Assembly (NCBI GenBank): GCA_963854835.1
Contig: OY978526.1
Location: 26,835,073-26,899,072, forward strand
Length of the DNA: 64,000 bases
Reading direction: 5' to 3'
Origin: Megamerina dolium
Lineage: Eukaryota > Arthropoda > Insecta > Diptera > Megamerinidae
Below the pieces are notes generated by a model. It made no database searches and had not been told where the DNA came from. It was given only the letters and a program-made list of their open reading frames with translations. Both the position numbers and the translations under genes were made by a program. This document shows positions 34,851-45,599 of the stretch, piece by piece (the first letter of the stretch is position 1; every line of letters starts with the position of its first letter).

Positions 34851-35886
34851 CATTCGACTTTGTAGAATGACACTGCCTAACTCCCGTTGTGCTGTGAAAA
34901 TTGGGAAGGACCTTTCCGCACCGTTTAATACCGAACGGGGTTTCAGACAAGGTGATTCGTTATCGTGCGACTTCTTCAATCTTATTATGGAGAAAATAAT
35001 ACGAGCTGCTGATTTACGACATAATGGCACTATCTTCAACAAAAGTGTCATGCTGTTAGCGTCTGCCGACGATATTGACATAATCGGCATGAATACGCGA
35101 GCAGTCAGTGCAGCATTCTCAGAGTTAGAAAGAGAGTCGCGTCGGATGGGTCTTACGGTGAACGAGGGCAAGATGAAGTATCTAGTGTCAACAAACAAAG
35201 AGCCCGGCGTCTTGGACAGCACGTCACTGTTGACGACTACGCTTTTGAAGTAGTAAGGGACTTTGTCTATCTTGGAACCAGCATTAACAGCAGTAATGAT
35301 GTCAGCCTGGAGATATTGCGAAGGATCACTCTTGCAAACAGGTGCTACTTTGGGCTAAGTAAGCAATTGAGAAGTCGAGCTCTCTCTCGAAGAACTAAAA
35401 CTACACTCTACAAGTCTCTCATCATGACTGTCCTAACATATGGCGCTGAAGCCTGGACAATTTCCACCTCGGATGAGCGAATGCTTGGAGTTTTCGAGAG
35501 AAAAGTCCTACGTAAGAACTTTGGACCTATTTGCGTTGGTGGCGAGTACCGAATAAGGTACAACCATGAGCTGTACGAGCTGTATGTCGATATTGACATA
35601 GTAAAGCGCATCAAAATCCAGCGGCTGCGCTGGCTAGGTCATGTCGAGCGAATGGAAGAATACGCTCCAGCTAAGAAGGTGTTATATTCGGAACCCGCTG
35701 GAGGACGACGCAAAAGAGGAAGACCAAACCTCAGGTGGAAAGACCAAGTACTGGAGAACCTGACGGCGCTTGGAATTTCTAACTGGCGCCAGCTAGCGAA
35801 GAACAGAGATGGCTGGCGAAGCATATTATATTCGGCCTAAATCGATATTCGGTTGTTATGGCCACATAAGTAAGTAAGTAAGTAAG
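34851..35886 (+). mobile_element. 5'-truncated LINE inserted in the RNase H LINE
   Basis: A non-LTR retrotransposon of 1,036 bp with a 3' terminus GGCCACATAAG and a short (TAAG)n tail, flanked by TTTGTCT duplications. Its coding part covers the second half of the RT domain and the C-terminal region. It is the least damaged copy of the family also found at 15.5, 23.2, 30.9, 41 and 52 kb. Confidence 0.93.
34866..35840 (+). pseudogene. LINE polyprotein fragment: reverse transcriptase and C-terminal region
   Basis: The first frame (to 35253) holds RT motifs: MTLPNSRCAVKIG, GFRQGDSLSCDFFNL and LLASADDIDIIG, where the catalytic YADD/FADD box now reads SADD. VNEGKMKYLVSTNKE follows. Near 35200-35230 the frame shifts: QHVTVDDYAFEVVRDFVYLG continues in another frame. 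The second frame (35316-35840) has RRITLANRCYFGLSKQL, TLYKSLIMTVLTYGAEAWTI, VFERKVLRKNFGPICVGGEYR, RLRWLGHVERMEE, GRRKRGRPNLRWKDQVLENL and ISNWRQLAKNRDGWRSIL. The endonuclease and the first RT motifs are lost by 5' truncation. Clade is uncertain. Confidence 0.9.
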
Positions 35887-35893
35887 TTTGTCT
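35887..35893. repeat. Right 7-bp target site duplication (LINE in LINE)
   Basis: TTTGTCT directly after the (TAAG)n tail; matches 34844-34850. Confidence 0.88.
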
Positions 35894-36249
35894 ATCCTCT
35901 TCTCCCCAGACGATACGGGAGATGTTACCCGATCCACAGAAGGGTTCGGGCCCTACAAATAGAATTGATGCTCTTTTCCTGGCAAGTTTATTTGTCATTT
36001 CGTTTCCATTGATCCCTACATGGCCCGAAACCCATAGAATGCACATCTGATTGAGTTGGCCCAGGAGGTTCAGCTCCATCACCAGTTTTGATGTAACTTG
36101 GTGAGATTTGAGTGCTTTGATAGCTGTCTGGCTGTCATTTAGTCTTGCTATTCTGCAGTTCCGGTAATTCCGTTCGCGACTAAAGTGCGCACATCTATCT
36201 ATCGCGTACACTTTCGCTTGAAAGATAAAGGTGTTCTTACCTAATGTTT

Positions 36250-36775
36250 CAGAGTATCTTTGTCATATAAAACTATTATATTTCGCGTGCGAACATTTAA
36301 AGCTATGAGACTGAAGCCCGGCACACACGATTATTTGACAATGGGCCCACCTCCAGCAAAGAATAATTTTTCCGAAAATAAGTACATCGATCTATCTATG
36401 TCATGGTGTATGATATCCAAACTTCGGTCTATTCAAGTTAAACATTCCATTATAGGGGTCGTTCTCAAAAAATCCTCTAAGAAATAGGGTTTAGATGAAC
36501 TTATGTATTTACCGTTAAGTACTTTAGACTAACCCAGCGTTTATCTTTAATACAAAACTAAATATTATTAAGAAATTGGATCAAAGGCAACGAGCTGCTA
36601 TAATGAAATTTTCTTGGAATAGTTTAACAAGTCAACGAAGTCATGGTGACCATAATAAGTGTTAAGGTCGTGACCTAACTATCGGTCAGGATAGCAATGT
36701 TTATTTGGAAATCCTGAACGTTGAATGAATAATGTCATAGATTAACTACTGCAAAAGCTATGAGCATTTAAGATT
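36250..36775. other. Non-coding stretch
   Basis: The 75-codon frame at 36260-36487 has no recognisable motif. Nothing else supported. Confidence 0.5.
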
Positions 36776-36870
36776 TCAAACTGGTGCCTGAGGACAGAGA
36801 GCAGGAAGAACTTCCGAGATGTTCTAAACACAATCTAAATTGATCGTCGGTTGTAATGGGCAAGAAAAGA
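36776..36870 (+). pseudogene. Decayed LINE 3' terminus
   Basis: AAACTGGTGCCTGAGGACAG, GAGCAGGAAG and ATTGATCGTCGGTTGTAATGG follow the order of the LINE end at 35,780-35,860 (NWRQLAKNRDGWRSIL, then GGTTGTTATGGCC). Too short and diverged for certainty. Confidence 0.4.
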
Positions 36871-37985
36871 GAATATTTTTTTTATTAGTTTTGTTAGAAA
36901 TTTCGAGAAATTCAATTTTTATATGAAATTCTTAAAAATGTTGGAAAAAGGCGATGAATAAAATAATGTTTATTTTTATTAACAAAATGCATATGCTTGC
37001 ATATTTCCCCTATGTGTAGCCACTTATGTGCACGCAGTACATACATATTGGTGTTTATTTTGTTTTGGACTCACATTGACTCTCAATTGCTTCCTTTCTT
37101 TAGAACTCTTTGGAAATTATATTCTCTCTCGAAATGTATGAAAAATTTTGGCGCGTGTTTCTCTCACGATTTTACATTCCTTGCTCTTCGCCCAACAAAC
37201 TAACCTATCAAATAGAGCGAGCAAGTAAGCAAGCTAAAGCAAGCAACCAACCAAAGAATCTACCTACATTAATATATAACTACATGCGTCTGCTGGTAAA
37301 TAAACAGCAGGCACCTGTCCTGTTGACAACATAAGGAACAGCGTGCAGATTGTACATACAGAAACACACAAAATTTGGTATATATTTACATGCATATATA
37401 CAATCATATAAATTATGTACTTTTATATAATATCCTTATGTATACATGCAAATATTTTAGTAATTCCATTTATACCATTTATACATATGTATGTATGTGT
37501 TTGTGTGTAGATTAAAATGTTTTCAATGTCATTATTAATACAACAACATCAAACACAAGAGTTGAAAAAAACACCGAAAAAACAACTATTGCACATAGAG
37601 CACAAAAAAAAACTCCGCCCACATGCTGTACAATTTGTTATCTTTAAGCTACCAGGAGTAGTACTATACTCGTATTTATATCTCATGTACATGGAAGAAT
37701 GCATTAATTTTCAACGTAAATTCAAAAAGATTATAACAGTATGAAAAGAGATAATACCTTTGTATATGGTAAATAATGTAGACTATAAGGTACCCATAGT
37801 AATGTAGGAATGGTATAAATTGAGAAGGTGTGCGGTTACAATTTCATAATTTTCATAAATACCGAAAGTGAAAATTTGGAGCCTTCTGATCTCATTGATT
37901 TATTTATTTTGTGGTTTCCACAATAAATCAAATTTCAACTGCAATCGAAATTAACATCAAGCTTGCTTAAAAATTCTAATATCCT
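36871..37985. other. AT-rich non-coding stretch
   Basis: No gene recognised. Short biased frames, TATG arrays near 37480-37500, AAGC/AACC-type repeats near 37223-37250. Confidence 0.5.
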
Positions 37986-37988
37986 CTA

Positions 37989-38356
37989 ATTAGGCTAGGT
38001 CATTGTGGCTGCGCTCTCTCTGAGAGGACACACTTAGGCCAGAAAGGCCCATTGTGATTGATACCACCGAGCTTTTCTTCCAATAGTGTTGTGCGTGTTA
38101 AATTTGGACAGCATTGAAGGGATCTACTTATATTAGCCGGATCAGAACGGCAGAACCCTTGTGATGTCACTTTAACTTAGTCTTGTCACAGAGAGAAGCA
38201 TTTTTGGCAAATTGTTACTGCCGGCAAAATTGCCAATTCTTGCCGACAGGTGGGTACCGTTCGAAAGAGAAATCTTTTCGATAATAAATTTTGTTATGCT
38301 TCAGCCGAGGATTGAACCCACGACCTATAGATCAGAAGGCCAACGCACTAACCAAA
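37989..38356 (-). repeat. tRNA-derived SINE, alternative-tail subfamily
   Basis: On the minus strand: a head remnant (GGTTAGTGCGTTGGCCTTC, GGTCGTGGGTTCAATCC), the standard body, then after AAAAGCTCGG the alternative tail GGTATCAATCACAATGGGCC, TAAGTGTGTCCTCTCAGAG and AGCGCAGCCACAATGACC. The same tail occurs at 3,250-3,346 on the plus strand. Box A is incomplete. Confidence 0.82.
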
Positions 38357-38552
38357 CATCTAATTATTTTATTTTATTTATTGTTGAGTAGATCGAACTA
38401 AGAATTTGACTAGAAACTGAACTAGAAGAAGTGATAAAAAACACTAAGATATAATTTTTTCCATGGTCTGAAAGATCCTTTGTAACTAAGTCTAATTTAA
38501 AACACTTGAAAAGCTTATCTTCTGTATTACCGAAGCTTAGATACTTTACACC

Positions 38553-38578
38553 ATGAGAGAGAGAGAGAGAGAGAGACA
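38553..38578. repeat. (GA)n microsatellite
   Basis: About twelve GA units between the two minus-strand SINEs. Confidence 0.85.
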
Positions 38579-38599
38579 GACATAAAAAAAAAATAAATA

Positions 38600-38885
38600 T
38601 GTAGCATTTATAAGCTCCGAAGGTCTCTTTGCCCGCGCTTCTCTTCGCACTACTGTTGTGCGTGTTAAATTTTTGGACAGCATTAGAAGTCTGAGGACTT
38701 ACATTAGCCGGCTCCAAATGGCAGAACCCTTGTGACATCACTTTGTTTGAGCTTTGTCACAGAGTTTTTTTGGAAGCTTTACCATTTGCTTGCCAACAGA
38801 TGGGTATCGTACGAAAGACAAATATTTTCAGTATTAAAGTTGTTATTCAGCCAGGGATTGAACCCACGACCTACAGATCAGATAT
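38600..38885 (-). repeat. tRNA-derived SINE, head truncated
   Basis: On the minus strand it begins at ATCTGTAGGTCGTGGG (box B region), runs through the body and ends with AAGAGACCTTCGGAGC and TTATAAATGCTACA, the common tail type. Box A is missing. Confidence 0.8.
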
Positions 38886-38889
38886 ATGG

Positions 38890-40780
38890 ACATACTTTTG
38901 AAAAGAACGTAGCTCCTTTTGAACTGGAGGCATTAGAGTCGCACTTTTATAAAAATAAATGAGTGTTTTTTTATATATTCGCACGAAAAGTATAGCCAAG
39001 AACTTATATTTATATGAGAAGTAGGCGTGTTTTTCATTCGATTTCGTTCATTTCAAATTTTTTCAATTAAAAAAATTTTACACTAGAGTTTAGCAGGAAT
39101 ACGAAATTCAGATATTGTTGCATAGGTGGTAATCCCATATCGGACTGACGAAGGCATAATAAACGATCTGTTTTTCTTGGGTCTTCTTCACTATTTGGTG
39201 TAGTATGAAAATGTGTTCTATTTTGAATACTAATATAGTTTTGAAGCCATAATCCAAGGTCAGTTTGGAGGAAGTGCGGAGGCACCGGAACTAAAAATAA
39301 ATAGAATGTAATACATTATGATCTTGCCGTCGTTGGTTGAAGCCATCATAATTGTATTTTATTTTTATATTGCGAATACTGCAGGAGATAGGTATATGCA
39401 GTTTATATTTACAACAATATTATGTACCTTATGTATTAAATCAATTTTCAGATAGTAAACACATCTAGGAATGTATGTACCAATAGATATTTACAACGGT
39501 GGATACCTACTACATATTCGGTACATTATGTATTAAGTATATCTATGTATACTAACATAACTATGCTTATATGTATAACTATTCTAGTTACAACTTACAT
39601 ATGGCGTGACAATTTCCATTGTAAATATTTGTTTTGACTAGTTTGCGTAGTTACATACCAACTTACTTGCTTTCGTATGTATATTTTCTATATGTAAATA
39701 TAAATTGTAAACTTACTGTAGCATGAAAGGGAAATTATAGGTTAGGTATATCATCGATAGTTAGCAAGTATTTACATATACATATATTTGAAATGGAATT
39801 TTTTTTCATTTTTATGATAAAATTCAAATCGTTGAAAAATGAAGGGAAATACATATTTTTTTTAGCAACTAATTATCATAATTAATTATAAAATACTCAT
39901 AGTGAACTCATCTATTATGTTATAAATTTACATATATCATTCTATATAGGTCTAATACAACAATAGCAACCAAAAACATTCAATAATAAATATACCTAAA
40001 ATGTGTCACTCTTAATTAAATCACAAATTTTGTTAATGCACCATTTTTAACTCATTATTTAATGTTAAAATGTCATAATAATGCAATTTATCTGGGTACA
40101 TTTGTACCCAGATACATATGTTTGTATACATACCTATGTATGCATGTAGGCATATCACAATGCATACTATTATCAAGTAGACAATATGTTGGTATACAAA
40201 TAGACAGCTAGACAGACAGTTAGAATAACATATGCATTTGCATACGTAATCATATAAATACATAAGCTCTAATGCTTATATATTATACATATGTTTGTAT
40301 GTACTTATTTCAGACAGATATGTATACATATTTTCACACATATATTGCCACACAAATGTCAAACATTTGACATGTTGGAAATACGAAAATGTGAAAATGT
40401 TGAAAATCCCAAAATAAGCAAAATATGAATACATACATACAATATACGAGTGCATTTAGCAGTAAGTATGTGTATGTAGGTTGTAGATGCCTACATATTT
40501 AGCTATGTCCTTTTGTATATGCTTTATGTTATTATGTATCAGGGCGTGGTAGGCTGTAAATATGATTTGAAAATTCAGAACATAAATTGGTTTTAAATTG
40601 TTGAAATTCTTTTAAAAATATAAAAAATCTGTAAAATTTGTGGATATTCTAGAAATCTAGTATTTCTGTGTATGAAACCATTTTCATCATTTTCATCATA
40701 TTTCTTCGGACAGTAAAAACTTGCAAGGGAAGAACGTCTAAAATAGCTAAATGTTGCCATTGGGGCGGCCATATATTCCA
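38890..40780. other. AT-rich non-coding stretch
   Basis: No gene recognised. Dense ATG/TACA words, CATA arrays near 40428-40440 and short biased frames. Confidence 0.5.
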
Positions 40781-40854
40781 CCACTCTAGGAGTGATTCCT
40801 GAGCATTTATGGGCTTATTTATCGATTTGCAGATGCTTTTAAGTTTATTTTATA

Positions 40855-40861
40855 GGAAAGT
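40855..40861. repeat. Left 7-bp target site duplication (probable)
   Basis: GGAAAGT, repeated at 41691-41697 around the LINE copy. Confidence 0.65.
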
Positions 40862-41690
40862 ATCCCATTCTTCTTCTTCTTCTTATGTGGCCATAACAAT
40901 CGATTATCGATTTAGGCCGAAAATATAATGCGGCGACAGTCTTCCCTGTCTTGCGCTTGCTGCCGCCAATTGGATATTCAAAGCGCCGACAGGTTACCCA
41001 AAAGTTGTTCCTTCCAACGGAGGCTTGATCTTCCTCTTCTTTTGCGTCCTCTAGTAGGTGCCGAATTAAATACCCTCTTCGCTGGAGCGTCTTCTTCCAT
41101 TCGCTCGACATGACCTAGCCAGCGCAGCCGCTTGAATTTGATTCGCGTGACTATGCCAATGTCAGCGTTCAGCTCATACAGCTCATCCTTGTGCCTTATT
41201 CGATACCCGCCATCAACGCAAATAGGTCCGAAGATCCTGCGCAGAACTTTTCTCTCGAAATCTCCAAGCATCCTCTCATCCGTGATGGAAATTGTCCAGG
41301 CTTCTGCGCCATATGTTAGGACAGGAATAATGAGGGATTTGTAGAGTGTAATTTTCGATCTACGAGAGAGGACTCGACTACTCAATTGCTTCCTCAGCCC
41401 AAAGTTACACCTGTTAGCAAGAGTTATCCTGACGTTATTACAGTGGTTGATGCTGGTTCCAAGATAGACGAAGTCCTTCACCACCTCGAAAGTGTAATTG
41501 TCAACGGTGACGTGCTGTCCAAGGCGCCGGGACTCCTTGTTTGTAGGTACACTAGGTACTTCGTCTTGCCCTCGTTCACCGTAAGACCCATTTGACGTGA
41601 CTCTCGTTCCAATTCAGAGATTGCTGCACTGACTGCTTGTGAGTTGATACCGGTTATGTCAATAGGTGATGTGTGCCGATCTGTTTTTCT
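40862..41690 (-). pseudogene. LINE 3' fragment, RT C-terminal region
   Basis: A 5'-truncated copy of the LINE at 34.9-35.9 kb. The main minus-strand frame (41484-40978) reads KDFVYLGTSINHCNNVRITLANR, TLYKSLIIPVLTYGAEAWTI, RKVLRRIFGPICVDGGYRIR, RLRWLGHVERMEEDAPAKRV and GRKRRGRSSLRWKEQ. The last part shifts frame. Upstream, on the same strand, VNEGKTKYLVY-like and ESRQMGLTV sequence (41597-41485) continues in other frames. It ends in a (GAA)n-type tail, TTCTTCTTCTTC on the plus strand at 40869-40882. Confidence 0.88.
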
Positions 41691-41697
41691 GGAAAGT
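41691..41697. repeat. Right 7-bp target site duplication (probable)
   Basis: GGAAAGT, matching 40855-40861. Confidence 0.65.
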
Positions 41698-42179
41698 CTG
41701 GATATTTATATTTGGGAAAAATGTTGGGAAGAAGAAATAAATGAGGGTCAGTGTACACATTTTACCTCTGTAGGAGAGATTCCTGCGCAATTATGGAAAT
41801 ATTTGTCAATTTTCGTGTGCGCTTAAGTTCATTTTGTATAGAAGTCACTGTCAGAAATAATGAAAGGGTAAGTATGCATAGAAATAATGTTGAGTAGTAA
41901 AACTTATTAAAGATCAGTCATATAGGAGTGGACGTGGAGGCTAAGGTATTTGAAGAAAATGTCGAGACAATATTTTTAATGAAGGTACGTCCATCATATA
42001 CTGCTCTAGGGACATTTGCTGGGCAATTATTGGCATATTTGTCGATTTGCAGATGCTTTTAAGCTCAATTTGTATGGGAGTGTTCCTAGGAAATGCGGAT
42101 AGGAAAAAATCATGGTAAAAAGAAAGAATGCTGGGAATCAAAAATTAATGAGGACCGGTCAAAATGTTTACCTTAAAGT

Positions 42180-44404
42180 TGATTCGCTTTGTGGCGAATA
42201 AAATGGTAATGGAATTTCCGTGCGTACAATTCTACCATGAATAATATGTGGTCGTATTTATTCATTTATTCAACATAATCAAAAATAAAATAAAATGAAA
42301 ATATACCCCAATCTGATATCCATTAGATACTCATACTGTGTATATAGGGAATTGTTATAAAACTGTTGAAAACTCCAAACATAAAACTTCTATGCAATTC
42401 TAGATGTTCTCCCATTGCTCGCAAATATATACAGAAAAATGTGTTCTCTCTCTCTGCAACTCGACATAGTAGAGTTGGCAGAAAATGAAGACAAACAGCA
42501 TAAAACCATAATCCTTCACATAGTCGTGAATGTAGTGAAATTGAAAACCATGACTGCAACTCATTCCATAGTTTTTGGCTTATTAAACTGCTAGCAGTGA
42601 TGACTGTTGTGGCTTAACCACCTCCCTGCCAGCTCATTATGCACCAACGTCAGTCAACGATGCAGAAGCAGCGAAGAGCAAGTGTGGTGAATATGTAGCG
42701 AACAGCAACAGCAACAAAAATATTCAATAGAATACATATATGGAACTGGGAATGTGTTGAATCAGCGGCAGTGGTATCACCAGCAGCAGCAGCAGCATAA
42801 TTGTGTAACAACTCGAACAACAATAATAACAAGAAATTCAAGTGCAAGTCCAAGGGCAACATTTATGGTGGTGGTATTGTTGCTGCCGCTGATGATGATG
42901 ATGATGGTGATGTTGATGGTGGTGGTGACAGCCACAATCCAGCAACCAACCAACCAAACAACCAACTTATTCGAATCAAACCACACCAAACTGGCAACTA
43001 ACAACCAACAAACCAGTTCAATGCGACCAACTTCAAGCAACTTCATCATCATCATCGTCACTTCAATGCACAACAGGAATGCTTGTTGTTGTTGTGTGCT
43101 TCTATGCTCTACATGCCATCGTATGCATTGTGCATCGTGCATCGTATGTGTTTATGTTGCAATGCGACGTTTCCAGAATCAGGCTGCAAATTCCAGTTGC
43201 AGGAGGCCCAGACCCAGACCTTGAAATCAACTTCTACTGCTTGTTCTTCTTATTTCTTCTTCTTCTTCTTCTTCTGCCATTCAATTGCTGCTTATTATGT
43301 ATGCATGCATACATGTTTGCAATTGTGCAGTTGCACAAGTCGTGTCGTCATCGGCTTTTGCTTTCTCTCGCATCGTTGTGTCGTGCGATTCTGGATTTTC
43401 TGCATGCATGGCATATGATATTTGCCGCTAGTACTGCACACATACATACACATATATGTATGTATGTACATATATTGCTACATGTATTTGGTTGCAGCAA
43501 ATGTCAATTTTACTTTTCATTAAACGCTACTTGTACATATAACATGCTGCATTGCTGCAGCATTCATTGAATATGTAAATAAAAGCAAATGCAAAATGTA
43601 GTTAGAAATGAAGGTGATAATGATGATGATGTTGATGTTGATGACGATGAAGAAGTAAAGTCTGAAAAAGAATATGAAAAAACAGGAATTCGAAGCATAA
43701 AAAGCATAAGAAGAAGAAGAAGAAGAAGAAGAAGAAAAAGTGGTATGTTGTTGTTTTTGTTGCTGCATGTTTTATGTCATTTTCGCCCACTTTTATGACT
43801 CTTCCTGTTACATGCGTACATATATACATTCACCAATACATACGCATCAATTCTGTGTTCATCGCTTGGTTGCTTATGGTGCATGCTGTTCTTGGCGGCG
43901 TTGCTGTTACGTACCACTTATGTAATGCATTTTCGATTTTAATGACAAAATTCTCGATTGCAATTTGGAACATTTGCAATTTGATATGGGGTCCGATAAG
44001 ACAACAGTGCATATGCTTACGTACATATGAGTACAGAAGAATTTAAAAGCAGCTTTTGTGGAATGATGGATGTACTAATTTGAGCAGTTTTAATTAATTG
44101 CGATGCGTGTGTGCATGCAAGTAAATACATATAAATTAATAAATTAATTTACAACAAGTCGATTTATGAAGGGAGCTCTTTAAAATGCTTGAATGAAAGA
44201 TATGAAAATAGATATAAACTAATGAAAACCTTGAAAATTGATGGCATGATGATGGTAGACATTAGTAACATACAAATATTTGGAAGTGTAGAGGTGATTG
44301 TGACAGAGGACTCAAATTTGGCGGTTCAAAACCATTATCAACAGCTCCGCCACTACCCTTTCACTACGATGAGGATTTTGAGTAAAGGTCTTGGCCAACA
44401 CCCG
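42180..44404. other. Triplet-repeat-rich region without recognised gene
   Basis: Less AT-rich than its surroundings, with CAG/CAA runs (42778-42796), GATGATGGTG runs (42890-42926), CTT runs (43248-43276), GATGATGTTGATG (43616-43650) and AAG runs (43708-43740). Overlapping frames on both strands (42754-43224 plus, 43079-43570 plus, 42777-43142 minus) are produced by these triplets: poly-Q, poly-M/V, poly-C or poly-T in different readings. A long 5' UTR, an enhancer-rich intron or an exon of an unrecognised low-complexity protein are all possible; no splice or domain evidence supports any of them. Confidence 0.5.
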
Positions 44405-44790
44405 TTTAAGATCTAACTGGTGCAGGAAGTGAAACCATTGGATCATCGTCGCACGTTCTCAGAATACGCTGAAAATCAACTGGAAGTTGAACGAGATTCC
44501 TAACGAAGAACGTTCACCAGAATCTGGAGATCCCATTACATACCGAAAAAGTCAATATTCGGTATGTTTTGCATGACGGATGTATCATTGGTTAATTTTG
44601 TAAATAATGAAAATCACAAGCGATCAATTTAGGATCCCAGTGTCAAAATCAGTGCCAAATGGTTACTCCAAGATGATGCAACAAGTCATACAAGTTATTG
44701 GATTGAACTATTGGTGACCAAATTTTCTTAAGAAATTAGCCTGTCATATGATTTGATTCCTTTGGACTGGTCTATGCTGTGAAACCAGTG
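44405..44790 (+). pseudogene. IS630/Tc1/mariner-type transposase remnant
   Basis: Plus-strand phrases in broken frames: VKPLDHRRRTFSEYAENQLE (the segment before the first catalytic block in this family), WLLQDDATSHTSYW (corresponding to QQDGATCHT, with an aspartate still present) and a short SYDLIPLDW (family CDLTPLDYF). The first catalytic block is not recognisable and stops interrupt it. An inactive relative of the copies near 0.2-0.6, 25 and 56 kb. Confidence 0.55.
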
Positions 44791-44927
44791 GACCAACCGG
44801 ATGGTCTACATAAAATGCAGTCGAGATGCATGAAATTGCGTATGAACACTAAGTGGCATAAAATTTACAGGCTTAAATATGGGCCGTATTGCATTTTAGT
44901 AATAGTTCTAAACTTCTGAAGTGGATG

Positions 44928-45228
44928 CCGTAGCTCAGTGGTTAATGTATTGGGCTTCTGATCTGTAGATTGAGGGTTCAATCCCCGGTTGGAGCACAAC
45001 TCTTATATCGAAAGATTCTTCCGGCAGTAACAATTTGCCATGGAAAAGTTTCTAAAAGAATACTGTGATAAAGCTCAGAAAAAGGGATGTCGCAAGAGTT
45101 CTGCCGTTCGGAACCGGCTAAAATAAATAGGTACCTTCTAATACTGTCCGAAATTTAACACGCACAACAATAATGGAAGAGATGCTCCGGCAAAGAGCCC
45201 TTGGGGGCTTATAAGTGCCACATATTAT
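44928..45228 (+). repeat. tRNA-derived SINE, full-length
   Basis: Head GATGCCGTAGCTCAGTGGTT with box A and GAGGGTTCAATCCCCGG with a box-B-like match, a body lacking the GGTACCCACCTG block by deletion, and tail GGGGGCTTATAAGTGCCACA followed by a T-rich run. A target duplication is not evident. Confidence 0.85.
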
Positions 45229-45339
45229 TTTTTTTTTTTAAGAAACATGATATTAGCCAATTTGGAACCACAGAACTTTGCTAAACTTCTATCGGCTGCA
45301 TGAATGCTATAGGTTGAAATGTTTCGTTTCCACCCCTCG

Positions 45340-45599
45340 TTTTTCCTCCCCAATATTTTATTAATTATCTTCTGTCTTTACCCTATATGGGAGCTCCCTT
45401 ACAAAATGCACACAAACACAACTAGAAATCGACAAATAATCCATGAATAGCCCCTAGAGTAGTAAAATGTTTTACTGAACCTTATTGAACTATCTTCCTC
45501 AACATTTCCTTCAAACTTATTTCTTCCTTATCTTCACGGCATATGAGGGCTCCCATACAAAATGTACACAAAAATGGCCGAAAATCATCAAATGATACC
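45340..45599 (-). repeat. Dispersed repeat family D, inverted, about one and a half units
   Basis: TATATGGGAGCTCCCTTAC, AATCGACAAATAATCC, GAATAGCCCCTAGAGTAG, CCTCAACATTTCC and GGGCTCCCATACAAAATG are the family anchors in reverse orientation. More of the repeat seems to resume at about 46,306 (TTGCCCCTAAAGCAG), beyond a LINE. Confidence 0.6.

Larger units (their letters stand above)
34385..36243 (-). mobile_element. LINE with RNase H domain, 5'-truncated, split by another LINE
   Basis: Minus-strand pieces on both sides of a younger insertion belong to one retrotransposon. The upstream piece (36243-35894) encodes part of an RNase H domain: VYAIDRCAHF, LNDSQTAIKAL and ILWVSGHVGINGNEMTNKLARKRA, then VWGEEDRQ. 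The downstream piece (34843-34430) continues RGLYWEKFQGL and then GLFTGHCRFNYHRTKLGI, a CREEDQTAQHVIGTC zinc-knuckle-like segment, RKHLGDFIIPADELR and GPMLKFIEETGLRYIREGG. It ends in an (ATT)n tract near 34385-34410. RT and endonuclease are missing. This domain order (RNase H plus Cys/His tail) is typical of I/R1/LOA-type LINEs. A second copy lies at 45,600-46,305. Confidence 0.85.
40785..42175 (+). repeat. Dispersed repeat family D, several units, interrupted by a LINE
   Basis: Family anchors are seen before the LINE (GAGTGATTCCTGAGCATTTATGG, TTATCGATTTGCAGATGC) and after it (GGGAAAAATGTTGGGAAG, AATGAGGGTCAGTG, GGAGAGATTCCTGCGC, GGGCAATTATTGGC, TTGTATGGGAGTGTTCCTAGG). The GGAAAGT duplication at the LINE borders shows that the LINE landed inside the repeat. 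Confidence 0.6.

Noticed and set aside
42754..43224. 156-codon glutamine/valine/methionine-rich open frame
   Set aside because: Produced by CAG and GATGGTG triplet runs; equally long frames exist on the other strand and in other phases, with no domain or splice evidence.
43708..43740. CRISPR-like or regularly spaced repeats
   Set aside because: Only simple microsatellites; no conserved repeat-spacer pattern occurs anywhere and the genome is eukaryotic.
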